NCBI RefSeq assembly: GCF_001908725.1
Contig: NZ_CP018726.1
Location: 124,001-188,000, forward strand
Origin: Xanthomonas vesicatoria ATCC 35937
Lineage (GTDB): Bacteria; Pseudomonadota; Gammaproteobacteria; Xanthomonadales; Xanthomonadaceae
DNA length: 64,000 nt
Direction: 5' to 3'
This document shows, in pieces, positions 51,122 through 58,722 of this stretch. The notes beneath the pieces are model-generated. The model did no database searches. It saw only the letters and a program-made list of their open reading frames with translations, and was not told where the DNA came from. Numbering within the stretch: the stretch's first letter is position 1; each line of letters starts with the position of its first letter. A program made the position numbers and the translations under genes.

Positions 51122-52618
51122 TAATTTAGAGCCTAGAGGTTCGGTTAAATAGAAGCTGATCTTCGTATGGTGGTGTTTTAAAGCACCACCATACGTCTTG
51201 ATTCGTCTGGACAGAACGGACGCATTCTCGTAAGTCACTCGGTCAACTGGAGTGCACTGAGCATGTTCAACAACTACTACTACAGCTACGCCTTGAATGC
51301 CACGCGTCTTGCCAACACGTGCTTTGATAATAAATCGCCCACCATGCAGTAGCGAGCTGACAGCTGCCAGTGTGCATCTATAGACAGCGAGCTGGAGCCC
51401 AACTGAAAGCACCCTGGGGTCGCCACGGAGCATGGAGCTACTTACCTCGGTGTGACTCACACGTGCGAAGCTTGCAGAACAGAAAACATGATAGAGACCG
51501 TGTGTCTCAATTTCCAAAGGATACAATGAGTTGATGTACTCGTGAAGCATTCTTGATTGAATTGAGCCAGTTCGAATCATGCGCATAGCGGCTTCATTCT
51601 GGCCGCGTGACTTTAGGTGCGATTCTATGTCCCGGCGCAACATGTTCACATGGACTTGGACATCCACAAACCCAATCACGTGCTCACGCAACTCCTTTTC
51701 TGCCCACATGTAACTCAATCTTGCATTCTGTTGAGCCTGTTGTTCACCCCTCAAACGGATTCGTGTCTCTGTCAAGACACTAGAAATGCGGGTGCCAAGT
51801 AGAAATATGCCTGTGGCGATTGTTGCGAGCATTGTCTGAACAACAAATCCAGTTGCGTCATATGCTCCGAAAACACCGGTGTTCCTCAACGAAAATCCCA
51901 AAGCAGCATTGGAAATGACCAATCCGATTGATGCTCCCCTCCAGCCATGCAGCCAAGTCAGAAGAATGGCAGGTACGATCAAAAGAGACATCATCCCAAA
52001 TCTAACTAGCTGACTCTCAGGCAACGTCGCTAGCGCGAATAGAAAGGCCGTCGCGAAAAGAGCCAAAGCGCTGTGTGTAGTAAGGCGGCCAGGTGTCTCC
52101 GCATCTTCCCTTCGTAACCAAAGCAGTACTGGGAGGACAATCATCAGCATGCCCAGGTAGTCGCCTACGACGAAACGGACAAGTTTAATCCCTCCTATTG
52201 CCGTTGAAGGACCATCGAGCAGTATATTGACGGACTGCGTGCATAGCGCCCCCCATAGTGCCGCTACTAAGAGTAGCGGGATAAGTAAAGCCTCATTGCT
52301 GTGTACTTCACGTAACTTGTGGCGAATTGCGATGGGCACCAGCGAAATGGCCGGGCCCAGGATGCACGAACTGCCATATGCCCATGCAGGATTGACACCC
52401 ATCCCGGCAATTGCTGGAACCCTAAGCATAAGCAGTGCACAAACGTCGCCAAGCAACACCCACGGGACCAAGCGATACGGAACAAAAAGAAGAGACGCAA
52501 TCCGCAGTCCAGCTGGCAAATACCATTGGTCGAGAGAACAGTGCCAAGTTAGCTGAAACGCTAGACAGTAAGCAGTGGCCGTCAAAAGGCCTCGCGTTGC
52601 GTACCTCATCCCTTCCAT
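51083..52618 (-). CDS. MASE1-type integral membrane sensor, probably without kinase activity
   Basis: 511 residues. About eight to nine N-terminal transmembrane helices in MASE1 style (YLPAGLRIASLLFVPYRLVPW) cover residues 1-290. A coiled linker (LRGEQQAQQNARLSYMWAEKE) and a HisKA-like helix with an ATPase-like end (HGGRFIIKARVGKT) follow. The conserved phospho-His and N/G boxes are not evident. It may be a degenerate histidine-kinase-like receptor. Ligand unknown. Confidence 0.75.
   Translation of the reverse strand: MEGMRYATRGLLTATAYCLAFQLTWHCSLDQWYLPAGLRIASLLFVPYRLVPWVLLGDVCALLMLRVPAIAGMGVNPAWAYGSSCILGPAISLVPIAIRHKLREVHSNEALLIPLLLVAALWGALCTQSVNILLDGPSTAIGGIKLVRFVVGDYLGMLMIVLPVLLWLRREDAETPGRLTTHSALALFATAFLFALATLPESQLVRFGMMSLLIVPAILLTWLHGWRGASIGLVISNAALGFSLRNTGVFGAYDATGFVVQTMLATIATGIFLLGTRISSVLTETRIRLRGEQQAQQNARLSYMWAEKELREHVIGFVDVQVHVNMLRRDIESHLKSRGQNEAAMRMIRTGSIQSRMLHEYINSLYPLEIETHGLYHVFCSASFARVSHTEVSSSMLRGDPRVLSVGLQLAVYRCTLAAVSSLLHGGRFIIKARVGKTRGIQGVAVVVVVEHAQCTPVDRVTYENASVLSRRIKTYGGALKHHHTKISFYLTEPLGSKLLFRYDDPVVIGQ
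51164..51195. repeat. Twelve-base perfect inverted repeat inside the MASE1 gene
   Basis: CGTATGGTGGTG (51164-51175) and CACCACCATACG (51184-51195) enclose TTTTAAAG. It lies in the 3' coding part (GGALKHHHTK) and 43 bp beyond the stop of the convergent exported-protein gene, where it could form a terminator. Confidence 0.6.
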
Positions 52619-52943
52619 GGGTTACCCGAAGTTCTGATGACGTCAGAGCATACCTTAGTGAGCACAGGAATTGTCCGTGTTGAGATAGTCACACGAGCGC
52701 AACGAATGCTAGTCTCGTAGTGTGGGACGCAGTGCTCAATCCTGAAGCAGACGTTCATGGCCATTTCTGATGTGCTGGTAAGGCTTTCCCTGACAGACCT
52801 GCCCCAAAAGTTGTGAGATATTCACACTGTCTCGGAAGCTCGGTACCTGCGCTTGCGCCGCTTCAGTTACAAAGGACCTCAGCCTTAAGCAAGCTGTAAG
52901 CTACGCCGAGACGCTTTCCACAGTCACTGCGCTTATATCTCGA
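52619..52943. other. Intergenic stretch between divergent genes
   Basis: No gene is supported here. It separates the divergent MASE1 and DUF6602 genes and presumably carries both promoters. Composition is more AT-rich than the transposon. No palindrome stands out. Confidence 0.45.
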
Positions 52944-53717
52944 TTGCCCTTCAATAGCTTTAATGCGGAGAAAGCCGTGTTTGAGGAAATCTTCAATGCG
53001 AGAGTGCGAGAACTTTGGCACCTCTATGGCGCTACGGGCCCACTCAATCATCCAGGTGAAAAAGGAGCATTCCGCGAAGCGTTTTTGAGACAGCTGCTAG
53101 AATCGGTGCTCCCTTTGCAATACGGAATTGGAAGCGGCGTTATTGTTGACGGATTCGGAAAGCAAAGTCCACAAGTAGATCTGCTGATCTATGACCGTCG
53201 GAATTTTCCACCATTTTATGAATCTGGTGGCCATGGCATCTATCCGTTTGACTCCGTACTAAGGGTCATCGAAGTAAAAAGTTTACTAGATAAACAGGGT
53301 CTGGAGCAGTTCGCAAAACTCGCTAGGTCGATACATCCGACCAATCCGGAAGGACTCAAGATGAAGGGGTACGGTAATCTAGAGAATGGCAGATCGTATT
53401 ACGCATTCCCAGCTCTTTTCGCTTATGCAACTCGTATTTCTCATTTCAAAACGGATTGGGAGAATATTTCAGATCTGCAGGGCATGGCAAACACAGTCTG
53501 TGTCGCCCATAGTGGCGTAATCACAAGGTCGTATGAAGGGGATGCTTACGTGACCTCTCTATTCACCGACGAGCGTCACTTTGAGAATAATATTCGAAAC
53601 TTCTTAATAAGTCTTTTGGATGGTATAGAAGGGACGGCAAATTCGCGTCAAGCCCTCAAAGTTAGCGACTGGTTATCAAACAAAACGACGGACCTTGCTT
53701 CTTTGCACATCAAATAA
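52944..53717 (+). CDS. DUF6602-type nuclease-like protein
   Basis: 257 residues as read from TTG 52944; the true start may differ slightly. The sequence GEKGAFREAFLRQLLESVLP is followed by SPQVDLLIYDRRNFPPF and VLRVIEVKSLLDKQG. D, E and K spacing (QVDLLIYD ... VIEVKS) is that of a PD-(D/E)XK nuclease fold, as in DUF6602 proteins. It is AT-rich relative to its neighbours, which suggests recent transfer. Possible restriction or defence nuclease; unproven. Confidence 0.75.
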   Translation: MPFNSFNAEKAVFEEIFNARVRELWHLYGATGPLNHPGEKGAFREAFLRQLLESVLPLQYGIGSGVIVDGFGKQSPQVDLLIYDRRNFPPFYESGGHGIYPFDSVLRVIEVKSLLDKQGLEQFAKLARSIHPTNPEGLKMKGYGNLENGRSYYAFPALFAYATRISHFKTDWENISDLQGMANTVCVAHSGVITRSYEGDAYVTSLFTDERHFENNIRNFLISLLDGIEGTANSRQALKVSDWLSNKTTDLASLHIK

Positions 53718-53848
53718 ATAGAAGAAATTCTTCTGTGTCCACCGAGGCAGAACTTTACGACGTGGTGGCCTGCGCTCAATCACTTGCGAGGCTTGCCCAT
53801 GCTTCGCAGACCGATTAGGCAGGCCTGCCGCGCCTAGCAGCTGCAGCA

Positions 53849-54169
53849 CTAGGGCAGCACCGGCAATCCGCGCGATTGCAGAGGTAAAGAAGGAGGGCCG
53901 GCAGGAAATCGTTCCGACACAAGCCATGCCTTTGGCAAATCCTTGAATTCAAACGTGATGTCACCTTTCACTGCACTTGCTCGCATCCAGGCCGCCTTGA
54001 TCCTGCGCGATGGCCACGGCCGCACACCACACGACAGCGCGTGATTGGGGCGTTCCGTACTCGACACTAGAGAACCGACAGGTATTGTATTGATAGGCAG
54101 GATTTCGAGGATTTGACGAACCGTCGTCGCTTTCGTAGGGTCGATCTGCATGGGTGCGGCTGCGCCCAC
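53849..54169 (-). CDS. Doubtful small protein
   Basis: A 106-residue frame (MQIDPTKATTVRQILEILPIN near the start) lies divergent to the RES antitoxin gene. Composition is more protein-like than shadow frames at the start and poorer at the end. It could be a decayed gene. Nothing else is seen between 53718 and 54186. Confidence 0.3.
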   Translation of the reverse strand: MGAAAPMQIDPTKATTVRQILEILPINTIPVGSLVSSTERPNHALSCGVRPWPSRRIKAAWMRASAVKGDITFEFKDLPKAWLVSERFPAGPPSLPLQSRGLPVLP

Positions 54170-54186
54170 CTACTGGATTGATCGCC

Positions 54187-55146
54187 ATGACAACGCTGAA
54201 GTACTTAGGGCTTCCGGATCTGACCGGACACGCGCCCGACAGCCTAACGCCGCGTCTGGGACACCTCGACGCCGATTCGCTGGGGGTCTATGAGCTGGTG
54301 CTGCCGGCGCTGCGCCAGGGCCTGCACGCTTGGATTCGCGGCACGGCTCCTTCCGATCCAACGTGGACCGAGCTGCAACGACTGACCGACGCGGTGCGAA
54401 GTTTCTCGCGCGAAATCCTGATCCACGGCCACTTGCGCCAGCACGTGCTGGCTGGACCTCGCCGCGAGCCGCTGGTGTTTCGGCTCGATGCGGCGCGACG
54501 TCGGCCGTATCGGTTTGTCATTCACTCAAGCCTGCACGAGAGCATGGCCGAATGGCTGCGCACGTCCCACGACGACGACGTGCTGGTGACGCTGTTTCCT
54601 CCGGAAACAGTGAGACAAGAAGTGCAAGCAGAACGCGACCTAGAGCACGCGCTGCAGCGGCTGGTTGGCAATAGCCATGACGTGTCCTCTGTTTTTTCAA
54701 CACGACACGTCCCTGCCGAAACTGCAGCCAGCGCTGCTGCTCGCTCTGAAGCCATCGCCGATTGGCTCACCTCCCAAGAGGCCGGAGTGCAGCTACCTGG
54801 TCGTTCTGGTTCACCCGCCCAGCGCGCAAGCAGGTTGAGGCGTAGGGGAGCACTGTTTGGCGTGTGGGTCCCCGAAAGGCGTGCCTATCGCTTCGCGCCC
54901 TGGCAGTTCCTGCAATCTGGCCAACCCAGCCCAGTTCTGCCCGAGATCCTCACGCTCGTGCGCAGCCGCTCCGGCGTGGCCGCCGGCGAGCGCACCTCTG
55001 GTTGGGAAGAGCTGGAGTGGTTTCTAGCACCGCATGCGCTGGCCGATGGCCGCACCCCGGCCGAACTTCTGGCCACCGATCCATGGGCCATTTTGAAGGT
55101 CGCACACGCCGATTTCGACGAAGGGGCCGACGATGCCCGGTGGTAG
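54187..55146 (+). CDS. Long MbcA/ParS (Xre-type) antitoxin of a RES module
   Basis: 319 residues from ATG 54187. The C-terminus (GWEELEWFLAPHALADGRTP, AELLATDPWAILKVAHAD) is the toxin-binding MbcA/ParS/Xre tail. The first 250 residues have no recognised domain and contain a possible basic helix region (RRPYRFVIHSSLHES). Usual antitoxins of this class have 120-180 residues. It overlaps the RES toxin gene by 14 bp. Confidence 0.78.
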   Translation: MTTLKYLGLPDLTGHAPDSLTPRLGHLDADSLGVYELVLPALRQGLHAWIRGTAPSDPTWTELQRLTDAVRSFSREILIHGHLRQHVLAGPRREPLVFRLDAARRRPYRFVIHSSLHESMAEWLRTSHDDDVLVTLFPPETVRQEVQAERDLEHALQRLVGNSHDVSSVFSTRHVPAETAASAAARSEAIADWLTSQEAGVQLPGRSGSPAQRASRLRRRGALFGVWVPERRAYRFAPWQFLQSGQPSPVLPEILTLVRSRSGVAAGERTSGWEELEWFLAPHALADGRTPAELLATDPWAILKVAHADFDEGADDARW

Positions 55147-55834
55147 TAAGTGGTGTGATGTGACCCCGGCGCTGCAGGTGGTTCCACGGATCCCGTTGTG
55201 GCACGTGTTTAAGCGTCGCTTTGGTGCCCTTGCGCCCAATGCGAAGTCAGAGGCCCGCATGGCCCTAGTAGGAACGCACAAGATGTTCTATGCCGCCGAC
55301 TCGGCGGCGGGGGCGCTGTGGGAAACGGTCCTTCGCAGCGTGGCGGTAGGCACGAATCTGCAGGCTCACGTGTTGCCGATGCATCTGCAAGGCTACGACA
55401 TCGTGCAGATTCAAGCGAAGCGGTCGGATCTGCCGTTGCTCGCTCTGGGCCAGCCCGGACTCCGGGCCCTGTACCCCAAACCCGACAGTGCAGCCGCTCA
55501 AGCCGTGGCCACCCTGCTCCACCAGCCCGACCATTCAGTGACTCACCCCGAGGCAGCGCAGCTCCACGCCGAACTGCAGGCCGTGGGCATCTCCGATATG
55601 CCGGTGCTGAGCTGGCCCTCACGGATGCACCACCCCAGCACGGCTTATCTGGCCTACGAAAAGCCGATGGATAGCAGCTGGTGGCAGGTGGTCGGGTCCG
55701 CCATCTCGCTGGATGATCCCGCCACAGGCTATCCTCTGGTGGCCGCTGCGTTGGCGAGCTCCGGGTTTACGTGGGCCGCGCCTCTGGCAACCACCGCGAC
55801 GCCGACGCCGCCAGTGCCAGGAACGGGGCCGTGA
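55133..55834 (+). CDS. RES-domain toxin (NAD+-degrading)
   Basis: 233 residues from ATG 55133 with GAAGGGG upstream. RES motifs: VPRIPLWHVFKRRFG (Arg), GALWETVLRSVAVG (Glu), and later Ser residues in LYPKPDSAAAQ. RES proteins hydrolyse or phosphorolyse NAD+ and are held by Xre/MbcA antitoxins. The C-terminus includes a Trp/Ala-rich tail. A DUF6283 remnant starts within its stop codon. Confidence 0.85.
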   Translation: MPGGSKWCDVTPALQVVPRIPLWHVFKRRFGALAPNAKSEARMALVGTHKMFYAADSAAGALWETVLRSVAVGTNLQAHVLPMHLQGYDIVQIQAKRSDLPLLALGQPGLRALYPKPDSAAAQAVATLLHQPDHSVTHPEAAQLHAELQAVGISDMPVLSWPSRMHHPSTAYLAYEKPMDSSWWQVVGSAISLDDPATGYPLVAAALASSGFTWAAPLATTATPTPPVPGTGP

Positions 55835-56291
55835 GCAGGACCTTGTCTGCGGCGACTACACGAACCCTGCAGGTCCGCCCTGCAGGCGACCACCACAAGG
55901 TCGTCACCGTTACTAGCGATCACAGCGATCGCGCCCCGCACTGCACCCGCCCCTGCAGCGATTGCCCGTGGCGACTCGATGCGGTCGGCGAGTTCCCGCC
56001 TGAGGCGTTCGTGCACTCGGCGGGCACCGCGTACGACCTGGCTCCGTCAACCTTCGCCTGCCATTAGGCCGGTGCCAGCCGCCCCGCATGTGCGCCCGCT
56101 TCCTGCTGCGTGGCGCCGAGCATAACCTCACGGTGCGCCTGGCCAAGATTCGCAACGAGCCCACCCTGTTTCCCACGTCGGGCGGCCACCCGCTGCATGC
56201 CTCCTATGCGGCCATGGCGATCGCCAACGGCGTGGCCCCAGTTCACCCGGCGCTAGTGTCACGGGTCACGATTGATGCGACTAGATCATGA
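55831..56291 (+). pseudogene. DUF6283 gene, frameshifted (second copy)
   Basis: GTG 55831 overlaps the RES stop. Codons 1-78 read as DUF6283 (PHCTRPCSDCPWRLDAVGEF ... FACH), then TAG at 56065-56067. One base appears to be missing here (CATTAG for CATTCAG). The rest continues in another frame as MCARFLLRGAEHNLTVRLAK ... LHASYAAMAIANGVAP. Compare the intact copy at 45177. Confidence 0.8.
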
Positions 56292-56440
56292 AATATGCGG
56301 CTGACATTGACGAAAGGCTTCCCCGCGCAACCGCGCTCTACAGTGCAGACCTGCAGAGGCATCGCCCCCCCTCAATGCCGGCTACGCTTGACAGCTCAAC
56401 GATCATGCAGCTGCAGGAGGCACGGGTGCCGGCGCTAGAA

Positions 56441-56644
56441 TTATGCCAGGGAGACATCCGTCGCGTCTGCCGGCGGCGCCGAGCGGCTGGTATGCGACTC
56501 GTCGACCACCCGCCGCAGCAACTGGGTAAGCACATTGGCCAAGGCGCAGCACTCTTGCGGCAGAGGTACTACTACGTGCGGGCCAGGCGGCGCCGGCATC
56601 GAGGCGATGGATGCGGTGTCCAAGTAGTCGTAAAAGCTGCTCAC
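56441..56644 (-). CDS. Small unrecognised protein, 67 residues
   Basis: ATG 56644 overlaps the stop of the preceding gene (ATGA). The sequence starts MSSFYDYLDTASIASMP and includes CCALANVLTQLLRRVVDES. Function unknown. A longer frame in the opposite direction is its shadow. Confidence 0.55.
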   Translation of the reverse strand: MSSFYDYLDTASIASMPAPPGPHVVVPLPQECCALANVLTQLLRRVVDESHTSRSAPPADATDVSLA

Positions 56645-57210
56645 TCGTACTGAGGGACCCAGCGAGGGCGCACCTCACCTACACGTCGATCGATCGGCCC
56701 ACGTTCATTGTGCCATGCGAAGGCGTGCACGCTGCTGATGCAATCGACGATGAGCGGTGCATCATCTGGCCGGATCCGAAGCGCGAGCAAGCGAGGTTCC
56801 GCCTGAATGTCGAGGTACAGCGGAGTAACGCGCAGATGCACGTCTACGTCGCGATAGCCTGGCGAGTTGCCATAGGTAACAAACTCGGCAAGCAGACGCA
56901 CCGGCTCGTCGCCTGGGGCCTCGAGCAGTGCGTCGAGTTGCAGCTGCTGCGCTTCCAGCGCGTGCGCGTCCGCGGCTTTGGCAGCTTCGTCAGCGAGCTG
57001 ACGCGCCGCTTCGGGGACCTGCGCCAGCCAGTCGGCGCCGAGGCGGTCGACCGCCTCGGCGAGGGTGTATCCCATAGCTACAAGCCAATCCGGCCGATTC
57101 AGCGCAAGTGCGGCGGCGATCTGCTCACCAGTGGACAACACACCAAGCTCACCGGCGGCGGCGGCCCGGGACTTGGCCAGGATGTGCTGGAGGATCGGGC
57201 TAGGGTTCAT
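56641..57210 (-). CDS. Unrecognised protein, 189 residues
   Basis: Helical Ala-rich N-terminal half (ILQHILAKSRAAAAGELGVL, LSTGEQIAAALALNRPDWLV) and a beta-rich C-terminal half (DVDVHLRVTPLYLDIQAEPR). It is translationally coupled to the 67-residue gene. No family recognised. Confidence 0.65.
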   Translation of the reverse strand: MNPSPILQHILAKSRAAAAGELGVLSTGEQIAAALALNRPDWLVAMGYTLAEAVDRLGADWLAQVPEAARQLADEAAKAADAHALEAQQLQLDALLEAPGDEPVRLLAEFVTYGNSPGYRDVDVHLRVTPLYLDIQAEPRLLALRIRPDDAPLIVDCISSVHAFAWHNERGPIDRRVGEVRPRWVPQYE

Positions 57211-57268
57211 CTCTCAGGTCCATTGTCTAGCGGAGGTGGTGCGCAGCTCATCTTCATCATCCATGATT

Positions 57269-57475
57269 TCAACTCGCCGGGACTAGAGCATCGTGTTCAG
57301 GGGCTACGCCACTGGCGATCGCGATCACAGCATTAGGAATGGTGCAGGGTGTGCCCACCGCAGGACGACCAGGAGGTCATGTCAACACGCATTTTTGCCA
57401 GTCGCACGATGAGGTTGTCATCCGCGCCGCGGACCAGGAAGCCGGCGCACATGCGAGGCATTAGGTGCCAGCCTG
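57269..57475 (-). pseudogene. DUF6283 gene remnant (third copy)
   Basis: The frame PRMCAGFLVRGADDNLIVRL ... GGHTLHHS stops early; a +1 shift restores NAVIAIASGVAPEHDAL to the TGA at 57269-57271. The N-terminal Cys motifs are absent. It matches the C-terminal half of the copies at 45177 and 55831. Confidence 0.7.
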
Positions 57476-57620
57476 GTGGCTCGAGAAGGTGGTTTCGGCC
57501 ACGTCGCACTATATGCAAGCCTGTGCACAGCAGGAAATCTTCCATCCCGTCCATTCGCTCTCGGAAAATCCCCGTGTAATCGCCGGACTACTGTCGGCCA
57601 TGCCTTACGATATTGCCGAG

Positions 57621-57980
57621 CTACCGGTGCAGATTCCTTCGCATCTCTAATCCGATCGAAAGCAGCATTGATGGGATCAGGGCGTATGGAAGCAGCCAGC
57701 CGACGCGCCAGCCGGCAACCAGGCCAACGCCCAGCAGGAAAGCGGCTATTGCTTGCGTCAATAGACAAGTGACGCACAATGCCGCAATCGCTCCAGGGAA
57801 GCCACGAGGAAGTCCTGGCAGCACAAGGGATTTGACAAGTTGCTTCTTGCCCAAGGTGTAGTGCAGCACCAATAAAAGCACCCCCAGCACTCCGCACAAC
57901 CACAGAGGCGACTTAGCAAAGAGTGCGCCGACTAATGCGGGGAGTAGCGGGTACGCCAGTAAGGGCAAATAGCGCAGCAT
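57621..57980 (-). CDS. Small integral membrane protein, 119 residues
   Basis: Three to four hydrophobic helices (YLPLLAYPLLPALVGALFA, SPLWLCGVLGVLLLVLHY, GAIAALCVTCLLTQAIAAFL). Start directly follows the stop of the upstream 245-residue gene. Probably a conjugation accessory; no family recognised. Confidence 0.7.
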   Translation of the reverse strand: MLRYLPLLAYPLLPALVGALFAKSPLWLCGVLGVLLLVLHYTLGKKQLVKSLVLPGLPRGFPGAIAALCVTCLLTQAIAAFLLGVGLVAGWRVGWLLPYALIPSMLLSIGLEMRRNLHR

Positions 57981-58718
57981 TTAGGTCACCACCGACAGCG
58001 CCGGTTTCACCTCACGTGCCGCGTCTGCGAGCTGTGCGCCCAGTAGCGTCTGCGGTAAGTAACGTAGCGTATGTTCTGTACCATCGATGCAAGTTGAGCT
58101 GAACCAGTATTGGCCGTTCTTGGCCCAGGCCAATCCGCGCTCAGTCAAACTAAACCGATCAGATCCAACCGACCAGATCAGCCGCTCACTCGACAGCTCG
58201 TGAACAGTCCGCACCGACCCTGTGGACTGGTGTTGACTCTCAAGCCAGAACAATGACAACGCCTCGACCATCACTTCCTCATCGAGGAGCTGCAAGCAAA
58301 GCTCGCTGATTCGTTTTACCAGTGCAGGAGCACCATCATCCACATCGCGCAACGGAGCGGTCTCCATCTCTCGGGCGATCGTCTCCCGGTAGAACTGATG
58401 AGTGTATTTCACGCATGTTTCCATGAACGCAAGGCGGCGAACTAGAACATTCACCCCGCTCGCCTCACCAGGTGTCATGGGAGCAAAGACCGTAACCATG
58501 GGAACAAGAAGATAGCCGACACCACGGGTTGTGTAGGCATTGAAACCGCCAGTGGAAAAGGTCATCAGAGAACGCACAAATTCGGTCGGCGTCATCGTGT
58601 GCTCGTCATAAGCAAACGTCCTACGCACACGCAGACCAACATCAGGAACGATCTGTCGCAGGGCCTCGGTAATGATTCCAACAGCGCTGGTCGCAATAAC
58701 TCTATTGTTATGTTGCAT
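57981..58718 (-). CDS. Unrecognised protein downstream of traN, 245 residues
   Basis: ATG 58718, only 4 bp after the traN stop. Helical protein with FVRSLMTFSTGGFNAYTTRG and SLTERGLAWAKNGQYWFSST. No signal peptide. Likely part of the tra operon; function unknown. Confidence 0.7.
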   Translation of the reverse strand: MQHNNRVIATSAVGIITEALRQIVPDVGLRVRRTFAYDEHTMTPTEFVRSLMTFSTGGFNAYTTRGVGYLLVPMVTVFAPMTPGEASGVNVLVRRLAFMETCVKYTHQFYRETIAREMETAPLRDVDDGAPALVKRISELCLQLLDEEVMVEALSLFWLESQHQSTGSVRTVHELSSERLIWSVGSDRFSLTERGLAWAKNGQYWFSSTCIDGTEHTLRYLPQTLLGAQLADAAREVKPALSVVT

Positions 58719-58722
58719 TTTA

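Noticed and set aside
56288..56653. 121-codon plus-strand frame
   Set aside because: Shadow of the coupled 67-residue minus-strand gene and the upstream 189-residue gene.
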